DNA of 64,000 bases. It comes from Salinibacterium sp. UTAS2018. GTDB lineage: Bacteria; Actinomycetota; Actinomycetes; Actinomycetales; Microbacteriaceae. The stretch lies in assembly GCF_004118935.1 (NCBI RefSeq), contig NZ_CP035375.1, positions 992,001 through 1,056,000 of the forward strand, written 5' to 3'. The stretch's first letter is position 1. Each line of letters starts with the position of its first letter. This document shows, one piece after another, positions 44,254-53,459 of the stretch. A program made the translations under genes and the position numbers. Under the pieces are notes generated by a model that ran no database searches, was not told where the DNA came from, and was given only the letters and a program-made list of their open reading frames with translations.

Positions 44254-44291
44254 ACAACCAACTCACAGCAAATCCTCGGAGGCTGCACCGC

Positions 44292-45095
44292 ATGACTACG
44301 CCCGAAACAAATCCCGAAACGACACCAGAGACACCTGCCGCGCCTACTGCGCCTGCCGCACCCGCCGCCAAGAAGGCGCGCAACACTTTGGGATTGGTTG
44401 CACTCGGTCTTGCCGTTTTCGGCGCGCTTCTCGCCGTAATCCCGGCGACCAACGGTTTTTCGTGGGTCATCCTTCTCGGTGCGTTTATCGTGTCGATCGT
44501 CGCGCTGACCCGCAAGGGCCAGGGCAAGGGAATGGCTCTCGTCGCACTGATCGTTAGCTTCCTCTTCTGGATCATCTCGATCTTCGTCGGAATCGCCGTT
44601 GTTGCCACCGCAGTCAGCGAAAGCATCGATGATGCTCCCTCAATCTCCGCACCGAGCACGTCGGACGAAGACACCGATGAAGCTCCCGCTGAAACGGATG
44701 CGATTGCTGGCGTGGGTGACACGGTGACGACTGACGACGGTGCAGAAATCACGCTTCTGAGCGTCACACTCGACGCAACTCCTCCCGATGACTACCTCAT
44801 TTCGGAAGTTCGCGGAACGCTCGTGGCCGTCAGCATGTCGATGACCAACGGCACCAACGAAGCAATCTCTATCTCGGAAAGCTCCGTAGCCGGCTTCATT
44901 GGAGATGCCGAATATGAAGCGGCTGTTGTTTACGGTACCGAAAGCAACGAGTGGTACGTCTACGAAGAGATCAACCCTGGACTTGAAGCCAACTTCACCG
45001 CATACATCGATGTTCCCGCCGACACAGAACTCGATCTGGTCTCTTTCAAGACAGACCTCTTCTTCGGCGACGCGGTCACGTTCGTCGCAAAGTAG
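44292..45095 (+). CDS. Membrane protein with extracellular Ig-like domain (DUF4190/DUF4352-like)
   Basis: A 267-residue protein. A Thr/Pro/Ala-rich N-terminus (about 1-28) precedes three helices (LGLVALGLAVFGALLAVIPA, FSWVILLGAFIVSIVALT, GMALVALIVSFLFWIISIFVGIAVV), then an acidic linker and an outside domain (VTTDDGAEITLLSVTLDATPPDDYLISEVRGTLVAVSMSMTNGT) of the DUF4352 type. GGAGG lies upstream of the ATG. Function unknown. Confidence 0.82.
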   Translation: MTTPETNPETTPETPAAPTAPAAPAAKKARNTLGLVALGLAVFGALLAVIPATNGFSWVILLGAFIVSIVALTRKGQGKGMALVALIVSFLFWIISIFVGIAVVATAVSESIDDAPSISAPSTSDEDTDEAPAETDAIAGVGDTVTTDDGAEITLLSVTLDATPPDDYLISEVRGTLVAVSMSMTNGTNEAISISESSVAGFIGDAEYEAAVVYGTESNEWYVYEEINPGLEANFTAYIDVPADTELDLVSFKTDLFFGDAVTFVAK

Positions 45096-45114
45096 AAACT
45101 AACGACGGAACACC

Positions 45115-45153
45115 TGGCGTGGGGCTGTGCAGTCAATGCACGGGCCCACGCCA
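45115..45153 (+). terminator. Terminator after the DUF4352-like gene
   Basis: TGGCGTGGG.GC.GTGCA and TGCAC.GGCCCACGCCA form a long, slightly imperfect stem with a 5-base loop, followed by TTTCG. Confidence 0.7.
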
Positions 45154-45221
45154 TTTCGCTGTGGGGGTCACGCGCAGCCCTCACCGCGAAGCGACTCCAC
45201 AACGCCGACAGGGGCTCGGAG

Positions 45222-45227
45222 TAGGCT
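45222..45227 (+). promoter_or_regulatory. -10 box for the leaderless LLM gene
   Basis: TAGGCT lies 6 bases before the GTG at 45234. Confidence 0.5.
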
Positions 45228-45233
45228 GAGAAC

Positions 45234-46115
45234 GTGAGACACGGAATCGTCATACTGCCCCAACAGCCGTGGGCTGAAGCCCAACATCGCTGGATTCAAG
45301 CCGAAGAAATGGGCTTCGATCACGCGTGGATTTACGACCACCTGTCGTGGCGTTCCCTCGCCGATGAGCAGTGGTACGCCACCCTCCCCACTCTCACGGC
45401 AGCCGCGAGCGTCACGAACCGCATCGGGCTCGGCACCTTTGTGGCCTCGCCCAACTACCGGCATCCGGTTCCCTTTGCCAAAGAACTCGCGACGCTCGAC
45501 GACGTGAGCGCTGGCCGTTTTCTGCTCGGCGTCGGTTCGGGCGGCACCGGTTTTGACGCTACCGTGCTCGGCCAGAACGAGCTCACGCCTCGCGAGCGCC
45601 ATGCTCGCTTTGAGGAGTTCGTGCGCGGGCTCGACGAGCTGCTGCGCTTCGAAGACCCCGGTAGTGGCGGCATCAGCTTTAGCGGTGACTGGTTCACGGC
45701 CGTCAATGCTCGGATGGTCGGTGCCCCCGCCCAGCGACCGCGCATGCCGTTCGTGGTCGCCGCCGAAGGCCCTCGCGGTCTACGCCTCACCGCCGAACTG
45801 GCCGACGGCTGGCTCACTCTCGGCCGTACCGCCGACACACTCGACGAGTGGTGGCAGGTTGTCGCCGACACCTCCGCGCGGATGGATGAGGCCCTCGAAA
45901 AGGCGGGCCGAGCATCCGACAGCCTCGATCGTTATCTCAATCTGGATGGCGCACCCCAGTTCAGTGTAGAAAGCGTCGACACGTGGGAAGACGCCGTCGG
46001 TCGCGCCGACGCGCTCGGCTTCACCGACGTGATCGGGCACTGGCCCCGCGCCGACGGCATCTACGCCGGCAACGAAAGCGTCATGGTCGAGATCGCCTCG
46101 CGCTTCTCGCACTAA
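45234..46115 (+). CDS. LLM-class flavin/F420 oxidoreductase
   Basis: A 293-residue TIM-barrel oxidoreductase of the luciferase-like family: MRHGIVILPQQPWAEAQHRWIQAEEMGFDHAWIYDHLSWR, TNRIGLGTFVASPNYRHPVPFAKELATLDDVSAGRFLLGVGSGGTGFDA, and RMPFVVAAEGPRGLRLTAELADGWLTLG. The GTG start has a TAGGCT box six bases upstream and no Shine-Dalgarno. Confidence 0.9.
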   Translation: MRHGIVILPQQPWAEAQHRWIQAEEMGFDHAWIYDHLSWRSLADEQWYATLPTLTAAASVTNRIGLGTFVASPNYRHPVPFAKELATLDDVSAGRFLLGVGSGGTGFDATVLGQNELTPRERHARFEEFVRGLDELLRFEDPGSGGISFSGDWFTAVNARMVGAPAQRPRMPFVVAAEGPRGLRLTAELADGWLTLGRTADTLDEWWQVVADTSARMDEALEKAGRASDSLDRYLNLDGAPQFSVESVDTWEDAVGRADALGFTDVIGHWPRADGIYAGNESVMVEIASRFSH

Positions 46116-46159
46116 CGGCTCCTCTCGACAGTTGCGTCTCGCTGCGGCAGCTCTCGCGC

Positions 46160-46165
46160 TAACTT
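46160..46165 (+). promoter_or_regulatory. -10 box for the leaderless carbonic anhydrase gene
   Basis: TAACTT lies 6 bases before the ATG at 46172. Confidence 0.5.
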
Positions 46166-46171
46166 AGAGGC

Positions 46172-46693
46172 ATGACTGCTCTTATCGTGACTCTCGCCGG
46201 ACACACGCCCCAGATTGCCGCCAGCGCTTTCGTGGCGCCCAACGCCACTCTCATCGGTCGAGTCACGCTCGCCGAAGGCGTCGGCATCTTCTATGGCGCA
46301 GTGCTGCGCGGTGACACCGACGCGATCACCATCGGTGAGGGGTCGAATCTGCAAGACAACGTCTCGGTGCACTGCGATGAGGGCATCCCCACAACCGTTG
46401 GTTCAGGAGTGAGTGTCGGACACGGCGCTGTGCTGCACGGCTGCACCGTCGAAGACGACTGCCTCATCGGCATGAGCGCGACCGTGCTCAATGGTGCTGT
46501 GATCGGAACCGGATCCCTCGTTGCTGCGGGCGCCGTCGTGCTCGAAGGCACCATCATTCCGCCCGGCTCGCTCGTGGCCGGAGTGCCCGCCAAGGTTCGT
46601 CGCGAACTCAGCGATGAAGAAAGAGCCGGCGTTCGCGAGAACGCGGCGCACTACCTCGAGCTGTCTGCCGCGCACAAGGCCGCCAACAACTAG
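46172..46693 (+). CDS. Gamma carbonic anhydrase-like hexapeptide-repeat protein
   Basis: A 173-residue left-handed beta-helix protein. Repeats include NATLIGRVTLAEGVGIFYGAVLRGD, SNLQDNVSVHCDEG (one zinc His), VSVGHGAVLHGCTVEDDCLIGM (two more His) and IPPGSLVAGVPAKVRREL. Whether it hydrates CO2 or only shares the fold cannot be told. It appears leaderless. Confidence 0.93.
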   Translation: MTALIVTLAGHTPQIAASAFVAPNATLIGRVTLAEGVGIFYGAVLRGDTDAITIGEGSNLQDNVSVHCDEGIPTTVGSGVSVGHGAVLHGCTVEDDCLIGMSATVLNGAVIGTGSLVAAGAVVLEGTIIPPGSLVAGVPAKVRRELSDEERAGVRENAAHYLELSAAHKAANN

Positions 46694-46695
46694 TC

Positions 46696-46725
46696 CGCTG
46701 GCTTCTGGCCCGTCAGCGACCAGCG
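46696..46725. terminator. Possible shared terminator between carbonic anhydrase and ftsY
   Basis: CGCTGG and CCAGCG form a 6-base stem with an 18-base loop, extended by flanking GC, in the 46-base gap between the two convergent genes. Confidence 0.35.
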
Positions 46726-46739
46726 CGGCATTGCTGTTG

Positions 46740-47609
46740 TTAGCCGACCAGACCCTGCACGTACACGTGCGGGGTGAAACCGGTGAGATCGTTGATGCCC
46801 TCGCCCTGGCCGACGAGCTTGATCGGGATGCCCGTGCGCTCCTGAACCGCGAGCACAAAACCGCCCTTCGCTGAGCCATCGAGCTTGGTGATGACAAGCC
46901 CGGTTACCCCAGCGTGCTTGATGAACGCTTCTGCCTGAGCGACACCGTTCTGGCCGGTAGTGGCATCGAGAACGAGCAGCACCTCGGCAATCTCGGTCTG
47001 CTTTTCGACAACGCGACGGATCTTTCCTAGTTCATCCATCAGGCCGCTTTTGGTCTGCAAGCGACCTGCAGTATCGATGATGGCGATGTCGATGCCTTCG
47101 CGCTGAGCGCGCTCCACGGTCTGGAATGCGACGGATGCCGGATCCTGGCCCTGCTGCTGAGGACGCACGATCGATGCTCCCCCGCGCTCAGCCCACGTCG
47201 CCAGCTGCTCAACAGCAGCGGCGCGGAACGTGTCTGCTGCACCCACGACTACCGAGCGGCCGTGGCCGACGAGAAACTTCGTGAACTTGCCGATCGTGGT
47301 GGTCTTTCCGACGCCATTGACACCGACGACCAGCACGACCGCGGGGCGGGCGCTGAGAGTGAGCGTCGGGTCGAGGCGGGCGAGACGTTCCTCGAGAGTT
47401 TCGCGCAGCATCCGTTTCAAGTCGGCGGGGTCGTCGGTGCGATACTTCGCCACGCTGGCGCGCAACTCATCGATGACGGACTCGGTGATGTCGGGGCCAA
47501 AGTCGGCCGAGATCATTGCGTCTTCGAGATCGTTCCACGTTTCGGCGTCGATCGTGTCGCGCGCGAACATAGATTTGAGTGCGCCCGAAAGCGACCAGGA
47601 TGCTGCCAT
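46740..47609 (-). CDS. ftsY: SRP receptor FtsY
   Basis: A 289-residue GTPase, the short form without a long acidic A-domain. N-domain precedes VVLVVGVNGVGKTTTIGKFTKFL, DTAGRLQTKSGLMDEL, TKLDGSAKGGFVLAV and the C-terminal DLTGFTPHVYVQGLVG. With Ffh it docks ribosomes to the membrane. TAACCT six bases before the ATG suggests a leaderless transcript. It lies near smc on the same strand. Confidence 0.97.
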   Translation of the reverse strand: MAASWSLSGALKSMFARDTIDAETWNDLEDAMISADFGPDITESVIDELRASVAKYRTDDPADLKRMLRETLEERLARLDPTLTLSARPAVVLVVGVNGVGKTTTIGKFTKFLVGHGRSVVVGAADTFRAAAVEQLATWAERGGASIVRPQQQGQDPASVAFQTVERAQREGIDIAIIDTAGRLQTKSGLMDELGKIRRVVEKQTEIAEVLLVLDATTGQNGVAQAEAFIKHAGVTGLVITKLDGSAKGGFVLAVQERTGIPIKLVGQGEGINDLTGFTPHVYVQGLVG

Positions 47610-47615
47610 GACTAC

Positions 47616-47621
47616 AGGTTA
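47616..47621 (-). promoter_or_regulatory. -10 box for leaderless ftsY
   Basis: TAACCT lies 6 bases before the ATG at 47609. Confidence 0.5.
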
Positions 47622-47652
47622 AGGCAGGTGCATGCTGCTTCCCTAACCGCGC

Positions 47653-47658
47653 TAGGGT
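47653..47658 (+). promoter_or_regulatory. -10 box for the leaderless histidine phosphatase gene
   Basis: TAGGGT lies 6 bases before the ATG at 47665. Confidence 0.5.
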
Positions 47659-47664
47659 TTTTGA

Positions 47665-48228
47665 ATGCTCTCACTGATTCGTCACGGCCAAACTAACTGG
47701 AACGCTGAAGGCCGCATGCAAGGCTCTAGCGACATCCCCCTCAACGACATTGGTCGCCAGCAGGCGCGGGAAGCGGTGGAAGTACTGCGCGGCACTGACT
47801 GGGACGTCATCGTCAGTTCGCCTCTGCAGCGCGCCCGTGAAACAGCCCAGATCATCGCGGATGGCCTCGGTCTGGAGCTCGGCCGCAGTTACGACCTCCT
47901 CATCGAACGCAACTATGGCGAAGGCGAAGGCCTCACCAAGGTGGAGATCGACGCACGCTGGCCCAACAATCCGGTGTATCCCGGACTCGAATCCCTCCAT
48001 AATGTCGTGGAGCGCGGAATCGAAGCTCTCAACAAGGTCACGCACGACTACCCCAACAAAAAGGTCATCATCGTGTGCCACGGCACGATCATTCGCTACA
48101 CACTCTCGGAACTGGCAGGCCGAGACTTCGACCAGATCATCAACGGCTCGGTCTCGACCGTGGAAAAGCTGCACAGCGGCTGGTGCGTACACACCGTCAA
48201 CGGCGAACCGCTCAAGCGCATCGACTAA
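47665..48228 (+). CDS. Histidine phosphatase family protein (phosphoglycerate mutase-like)
   Basis: A 187-residue enzyme with the catalytic LIRHGQTNWN at the N-terminus, SSPLQRARETAQIIA, and VCHGTIIRY supplying the second His. Cofactor-independent-type phosphatases and true mutases share these; substrate unknown. Leaderless-type start. Its stop overlaps the smc stop (CTAA). Confidence 0.93.
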   Translation: MLSLIRHGQTNWNAEGRMQGSSDIPLNDIGRQQAREAVEVLRGTDWDVIVSSPLQRARETAQIIADGLGLELGRSYDLLIERNYGEGEGLTKVEIDARWPNNPVYPGLESLHNVVERGIEALNKVTHDYPNKKVIIVCHGTIIRYTLSELAGRDFDQIINGSVSTVEKLHSGWCVHTVNGEPLKRID

Positions 48229-51200
48229 CTCGCGTCGGCCGCGGCGGACTCTTTGGCGACGCGCTGGCCCACCACGGCGCTGATGCCGTCGGCGCGCATG
48301 CTGACGCCGTAGAGAGCATCCGCAATTTCCATGGTGCGCTTTTGGTGTGTGATGACGATGAGTTGACTCGTTTGGCGCAGGTCTTCGAAGATCGCGAGCA
48401 GGCGACCGAGGTTGGCATCGTCGAGCGCGGCCTCGACCTCATCCATGATGTAGAACGGGCTCGGGCGTGCCTTGAAGATGGCGATCAGCAGCGCGACGGC
48501 GGCGAGTGATCGCTCACCACCGCTCAGCAGTGACAGCCGTTCGATCTTCTTGCCGGCGGGCTTCACCGTGACGTCGATGCCGGTCGTGAGCAGGTCATCC
48601 GGGTTAGTCAAGAAGATGCTGCCGGTGCCGCCCGGGAACAGCACGGGGAAAACCTCGTTGAACGCGTTCTTGGTGTCCTCGAAGGCACTAGCAAAGATCG
48701 TCTGCATCTTGCCATCGAGTTCTTCGATAATCGTCAGCAGGTCCTTGCGGGTGTTCGTGAGGTCGGTGAGTTGCTCGGTCAAGAACTTGTGACGTTGCTC
48801 GAGCGCATCGAACTCTTCGAGGGCGAGCGGGTTCACGCGTCCGAGACGCGCGAGTTTACGCTCGGCCTTCTGCAGGCGAACCTGTTGCTCGGCGCGGACG
48901 AAGGGGCGACCGGATGCCGCGGGTTCGGCATTCCTGTCGGCGCCTGAGTCGGAGGCGCTTTCGTCGGCGTCGCGGCTCGGTTCGGCCGAAGGTTCCGCGT
49001 GGTTTCCGTTCTCGTCGTGGTCGCTCACGCGGTCGTCAGGAACGAGCACCTCGGGGCCATATTCCGCCACGAGTACATCTTCGACGAGGCCAAGTTCTTC
49101 GCCCGAACGCTCGAGGAGGCTTGAGAGGTGCAGCTTCTTTTCGTAGATCTGCATCTCGAGGCCGTGAACGCTGTCGCTGACGGCCGAAAGCCGTTCACGC
49201 AGCGCTGATTCTTCGCGGCGCAGCGCGGAAAGTTCTTGGTTCTGGGCCGAGCGTTCGGCTTCCTTCGAGGCGAGCGAGACGCGCGCTTCGGACAGCGATC
49301 GATCAACGGAGTCGAGCACCGCCGGCAGCATCTCAACGACCTTTGTGGCGGATGCCATCTGTCGTTGACGAATCACGGCCAGTCGAGCTTGCTCTTGCGC
49401 TGCTTCGCGCTCGCGCACAAGCTGGGCGGCGAGTTGTTCGGCGCGTGCACGCTCGGCGCGCACCCGCTCGCGGATGGTCTCCATCTGGATGCGCAGTTCG
49501 ACTTCGTGAGCCCGGGCGGCATCCACTTCGGCCAGCATCGGCTCGCGTTCGGAGACATCGAGCATCGGCCGCGGTGCTGCTTGGTACTTGTCGGCGGCAG
49601 TCTGGGCGCGCGCGACTTCGGTGGTGGTCTCGGCGACGGCTTCTTCGGCAACGTCGACGGCACGGGCCAGACGGTCGCACTCGGCTTGGGCTGCTTCGGC
49701 CTGGATGCGGTGGCGGCCGAGTAACTCCGATTGCGCGGCAAGTTGGGCGTCATATTCGCGCAGAGCCACGAGGGCGGCTTCGGCATCGGCCTTGGCTGAG
49801 GTTAGTTCGCGACGCTTCTCGTCGAGCTCGAAACTCGTGCGTTCGATCTGAGTGGTGACGACTCCGAGTTTGTCGGCGGCGGCATCCCGCTCGGCAACGA
49901 GTTCGAGGCGCGAACGCTTGGCGCCCGAACCACCGCGCAGCACGAACTGGGTGAGCACGTCGCCGTCGCGCGTCACGAACGTGAGGTCAGCGGCGTTGGC
50001 GAGCGAACCGTAAGCGGCGCGAGCAGCCTCGAGATCGTCGGCGATGAGCACATGGGTGAGCAGGCCGTGAACACCGTCGGGGGCAGTGACCACGTCGGTG
50101 GCGGGCACGGTGCCGGCCGCCGTTCCGAGCGCAACGGTCTGCTTCGCGGCGTTGGCCACAACCACTTCGACGCGACCGAAATCGCGCGCAGCAGACTCGG
50201 CCAGCGCATCGATGGCTGAATCGCGGTCATCGGCGAGCACAGCATCCGCGAGCGAGCCGAGAGCGGCAGCGATCGCCGCTTCGTAGCCGGGAGTGATCTT
50301 GACGTGCTCCGCTACGAGACCGCGGATGCCCGAGAGCTTGGCGGCGACGAGGGCGCTCGAGCCGTCTTTCTGATCGACAGCGAGTGATAGCGCCGAGTTG
50401 CGGGCGGCGAGAGCATCGCGCTCACGTTCGGAGACGTGGACGGCGTCGCGCAGGGTCTCTATCTCCGCTTGAACGCTAGCAACTTTGGCTTCGGCGGCTT
50501 CGTAGGCGGTATCGAGCGAACCATCGCTTTCAATTGTCGAGTTGCTCGCCTCGGCTTCGAGCGCTTCAAACTCGGCCTGCGCTGCTTCGCGACGCGCGTG
50601 AGCTTCGGCGAGCGCCTGCTGCTGACGAACGAGCTCACCCTGCGCTGCTGTGAGAGTGGAGGTGGCAACTTCGACGCGAGCGGTGAGCCCGGCGCTCTCC
50701 AGCTCGTGACGGGAAACAAGCGCACTCTGCGCGGCGATTTCCTCATCGAGCGAGTCGAGCGCGGCCTTCGCCGTGGCCGTTGCCGCAGCGGCTGCAGCGA
50801 CTGCCTTTTCGGCATCCGCAACACCGGTCGCGAGTTCGTCGGCACCGGCCTTCACTTCATCGACGAGAGTCTGGCTGACGCTGTTGTTCGAGACGGGCGC
50901 ATCGCTCTGCTGACCGAGCAACGAAAGGCGTTGGTTAGCCAAGTTGTAGAGGCTGCGCAGGCGTTCTTGCACCGATTGGAGGCCAAATACGATGCTGCGG
51001 GCTTCGTCGACATCGTCGCCGACCTGCGCCTGCTCAAGACGGGCTTCGCGCAATTTGTTCTGGTCGAGTTGCTCCTGCAGCACGATGCGCTGCGTCTTGC
51101 GTTCGCTTTCGCTACGGCTGAAATCGTTGATACTCGAGCGCAGTTCGACGACCTCGTCGGCGAGGAGGCGGGCGCGGGCATCCCGAACGATCGAGGCAAT

Positions 51201-51851
51201 TGAGGCCGCCTCTTTGGCAATCTCGGCCTGCTGGCCAAGCGGCTTGAGCTGCCGACGAATCTCCCCCGCCAGGTCAGAGAGGCGGGTGAGGTTTGCCTGC
51301 ATCGCGTCGAGCTTGCGCAGCGTCTTCTCTTTGCGACGACGGTGCTTGAGGATGCCGGCCGCTTCTTCGATGAAGCCGCGACGGTCTTCGGGGCTGGCGT
51401 GCAACACCGCATCGAGTTGACCCTGGCCAACGATGACGTGCATTTCGCGGCCGAGGCCGGAGTCGCTGAGGAGCTCTTGAACGTCCAGCAGGCGGCACGA
51501 GGTGCCGTTGATCGCGTATTCGCTGCCGCCGTTGCGGAACAGGGTGCGGCTGATGGTGACTTCGCTGTATTCGATCGGCAGCGCGCCATCCGCGTTATCG
51601 ATCGTGAGAATGACCTCGGCGCGACCCAGCGGACCCTTCGTAGCGGTTCCGGCAAAGATGACGTCTTCCATCTTGCCGCCGCGCAACGTTTTGGCACCCT
51701 GCTCGCCCATGACCCAGGCCAGAGCATCCACCACATTCGACTTGCCCGAACCATTGGGGCCGACGACACACGTCACACCCTGTTCGAACGCAAAAGTGGT
51801 GGGCTGCGCGAACGACTTGAACCCTTTGAGGGTCAAACTCTTGAGGTACAC
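48225..51851 (-). CDS. smc: Chromosome segregation protein SMC
   Basis: A 1208-residue SMC ATPase that compacts and segregates the chromosome with ScpA/ScpB. N-terminal head: CVVGPNGSGKSNVVDALAWVMGEQ (Walker A). Long coiled coils flank a hinge at about 490-640. The C-terminal head has the ABC signature LSGGERSLAAVALLIAI, Walker B FYIMDEVEAALD and the D-loop. Near residue 980-1010 lies an acidic low-complexity insertion (DDRVSDHDENGNHAEP...). The start is GTG. Confidence 0.98.
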   Translation of the reverse strand: MYLKSLTLKGFKSFAQPTTFAFEQGVTCVVGPNGSGKSNVVDALAWVMGEQGAKTLRGGKMEDVIFAGTATKGPLGRAEVILTIDNADGALPIEYSEVTISRTLFRNGGSEYAINGTSCRLLDVQELLSDSGLGREMHVIVGQGQLDAVLHASPEDRRGFIEEAAGILKHRRRKEKTLRKLDAMQANLTRLSDLAGEIRRQLKPLGQQAEIAKEAASIASIVRDARARLLADEVVELRSSINDFSRSESERKTQRIVLQEQLDQNKLREARLEQAQVGDDVDEARSIVFGLQSVQERLRSLYNLANQRLSLLGQQSDAPVSNNSVSQTLVDEVKAGADELATGVADAEKAVAAAAAATATAKAALDSLDEEIAAQSALVSRHELESAGLTARVEVATSTLTAAQGELVRQQQALAEAHARREAAQAEFEALEAEASNSTIESDGSLDTAYEAAEAKVASVQAEIETLRDAVHVSERERDALAARNSALSLAVDQKDGSSALVAAKLSGIRGLVAEHVKITPGYEAAIAAALGSLADAVLADDRDSAIDALAESAARDFGRVEVVVANAAKQTVALGTAAGTVPATDVVTAPDGVHGLLTHVLIADDLEAARAAYGSLANAADLTFVTRDGDVLTQFVLRGGSGAKRSRLELVAERDAAADKLGVVTTQIERTSFELDEKRRELTSAKADAEAALVALREYDAQLAAQSELLGRHRIQAEAAQAECDRLARAVDVAEEAVAETTTEVARAQTAADKYQAAPRPMLDVSEREPMLAEVDAARAHEVELRIQMETIRERVRAERARAEQLAAQLVREREAAQEQARLAVIRQRQMASATKVVEMLPAVLDSVDRSLSEARVSLASKEAERSAQNQELSALRREESALRERLSAVSDSVHGLEMQIYEKKLHLSSLLERSGEELGLVEDVLVAEYGPEVLVPDDRVSDHDENGNHAEPSAEPSRDADESASDSGADRNAEPAASGRPFVRAEQQVRLQKAERKLARLGRVNPLALEEFDALEQRHKFLTEQLTDLTNTRKDLLTIIEELDGKMQTIFASAFEDTKNAFNEVFPVLFPGGTGSIFLTNPDDLLTTGIDVTVKPAGKKIERLSLLSGGERSLAAVALLIAIFKARPSPFYIMDEVEAALDDANLGRLLAIFEDLRQTSQLIVITHQKRTMEIADALYGVSMRADGISAVVGQRVAKESAAADAS

Positions 51852-52058
51852 GTCACCGCCCGGTCGTTGCTGGTCTCAGCCTTGGTCATTTCTCCGACCA
51901 CGTTGCTGGCCAGAACCTTGCTATACGGTACCGGATGCGCGGGGTTCCGCGGTTCTGCCGCGCAGAACGAGTCCCCTGAGCCTCTAGCGTGCTGTGAGCT
52001 CGCGGCGTAGTCTGGTCGGCTACCTCCGTAGCGCTTACCCCCGCAGATTGGTGCGCTC

Positions 52059-53129
52059 ATGTCAGAGATTGAGATCACGACCCTCGAGATTCCTCTCGCG
52101 CTCTCTGCCGAGGGGTCGGATGACTTCACCGCGGCGACCGTGCTGCGGAATGAGACCGACGAAGTGCTGCTGCACTACCCCGAACTGGCCTTCGACCCGG
52201 CTGTCTCGCTGGTGAGCCAGCAACCGAGCGCATTCGAGGAGCGGCGGATGCTCGTCGCCCGCGATCAGGAACGCATCGTGGGCCGCGGCGACTACAGCAC
52301 CACCGTCGGCGAAGATGCCGATACCGCGTGGATCGAAGCGTACGTGCATCCGGATTATCGGCGTCGCTGCATTGGGGCCCGGCTTCTCGCTGAGCTCGAG
52401 ACCGTTGCTCGGGATGCCGGCAAACGCAAAGTCCACGTGTATGTCTCGAGCCTGCCCAGCGAGGGCGCGCGCCTCGACTCCCCCACGGGCTTTGGCGCGG
52501 TGCCCCGCGACGGCGCCGGAACGCAGTTTCTCCTCGCGCAGCAGTACAGCTTCGAGCAGGTCGAACGGGTGAGCCGGCTCCCCCTCCCTATCGCCGGCCT
52601 GCACTCCCTTGTCGACGACGCCATCAAGCGCTGCAGTCGCGACTATGCCGTGCACGAGTGGGTGGGGCTGTGCCCGAAGCAGTGGCGAGACGACCTCGCG
52701 CTTCTCTACACGCGGATGAGTACGGACGAACCCAGCGCGGGGCTTGAGCCTCCCGAAGACGTGTGGACTGCAGCACGAGTAGTCGATCACGACGAACGGG
52801 AATTGGCGAGCGGGGTGACGACCGTCTACGCGGCGATCGAGCACGTCGCGTCGGGAGACTTGGTGGCGTACACCGCGCTCACCGTGCCTGTGCAAGCCGA
52901 GCGTGCGGTGCTCCAAGACAACACGATCGTTCTCAGCGAACATCGCGGCCACCGCCTTGGCAACCTGCTCAAGGTGTTGAACCTCGCGCACCTCGAACGA
53001 GTCGCGCCCGGGCATCCGTCGGTCATCACCTACAACGCTGAGGAAAACCGTCACATGCTCTCGGTCAACGAGGCCGTGGGCTTCGTGCCTATCGGATACG
53101 AGGGCGCCTGGAAGAAAGAGTTGCGCTAG
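52059..53129 (+). CDS. Tandem-GNAT acetyltransferase
   Basis: A 356-residue protein with two GNAT domains. The first has the acetyl-CoA loop region in WIEAYVHPDYRRRCIGARLLAELETVARDAG; the second VLSEHRGHRLGNLLKVLNLAHLE with a more degenerate loop. Such duplicated GNAT proteins include mycothiol synthase, but no specific mark for it was seen. It sits between smc and the chorismate mutase gene, interrupting the usual smc-mutM order. Confidence 0.87.
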   Translation: MSEIEITTLEIPLALSAEGSDDFTAATVLRNETDEVLLHYPELAFDPAVSLVSQQPSAFEERRMLVARDQERIVGRGDYSTTVGEDADTAWIEAYVHPDYRRRCIGARLLAELETVARDAGKRKVHVYVSSLPSEGARLDSPTGFGAVPRDGAGTQFLLAQQYSFEQVERVSRLPLPIAGLHSLVDDAIKRCSRDYAVHEWVGLCPKQWRDDLALLYTRMSTDEPSAGLEPPEDVWTAARVVDHDERELASGVTTVYAAIEHVASGDLVAYTALTVPVQAERAVLQDNTIVLSEHRGHRLGNLLKVLNLAHLERVAPGHPSVITYNAEENRHMLSVNEAVGFVPIGYEGAWKKELR

Positions 53130-53132
53130 CCG

Positions 53133-53429
53133 TCAGCCTCGATGGTGCTCAAGCTCCAGCGCAATAAACGAAGCGATGAGTGCGCGATAGGTCTTCTCGA
53201 CGACATCGGGCGACGCCCCCGCTTCATCGGCTAAGGCGCGCACCTTCGTGATGACCTGCTCGACGCGCTGTGGAGCACGGACCGCCTGTTCATCTGATTT
53301 CAACGAGCCGGCAGCGATCACACGCTTCTGGCGTTCCGCAATTAATGACACGATCTGACGATCAAGCGTGTCAATCTGAGCCCTGATCTCAGCGAGCGTA
53401 GTTGTCGAGTTCACGGCACCGGATTCCAT
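53133..53429 (-). CDS. AroQ-class chorismate mutase
   Basis: A 98-residue all-helical chorismate mutase (chorismate to prephenate; Phe/Tyr synthesis). Recognised from LAEIRAQIDTLDRQIVSLIAERQKRVIAAGSLK and VEQVITKVRALADEAGASPDVVEKTYRALIASFIALE. TACAGT six bases before the ATG suggests leaderless transcription. It lies just upstream of the convergent GNAT gene. Confidence 0.92.
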   Translation of the reverse strand: MESGAVNSTTTLAEIRAQIDTLDRQIVSLIAERQKRVIAAGSLKSDEQAVRAPQRVEQVITKVRALADEAGASPDVVEKTYRALIASFIALELEHHRG

Positions 53430-53435
53430 AGTTCA

Positions 53436-53441
53436 ACTGTA
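53436..53441 (-). promoter_or_regulatory. -10 box for the leaderless chorismate mutase gene
   Basis: TACAGT lies 6 bases before the ATG at 53429. Confidence 0.5.
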
Positions 53442-53459
53442 GAGCTCCGCGAACTACCC

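Noticed and set aside
42978..44291. A long open plus-strand frame running into the DUF4352-like gene, opposite ffh
   Set aside because: It is the antisense of ffh and continues through a non-coding gap; the real gene starts at the ATG at 44292, which has its own GGAGG ribosome site.
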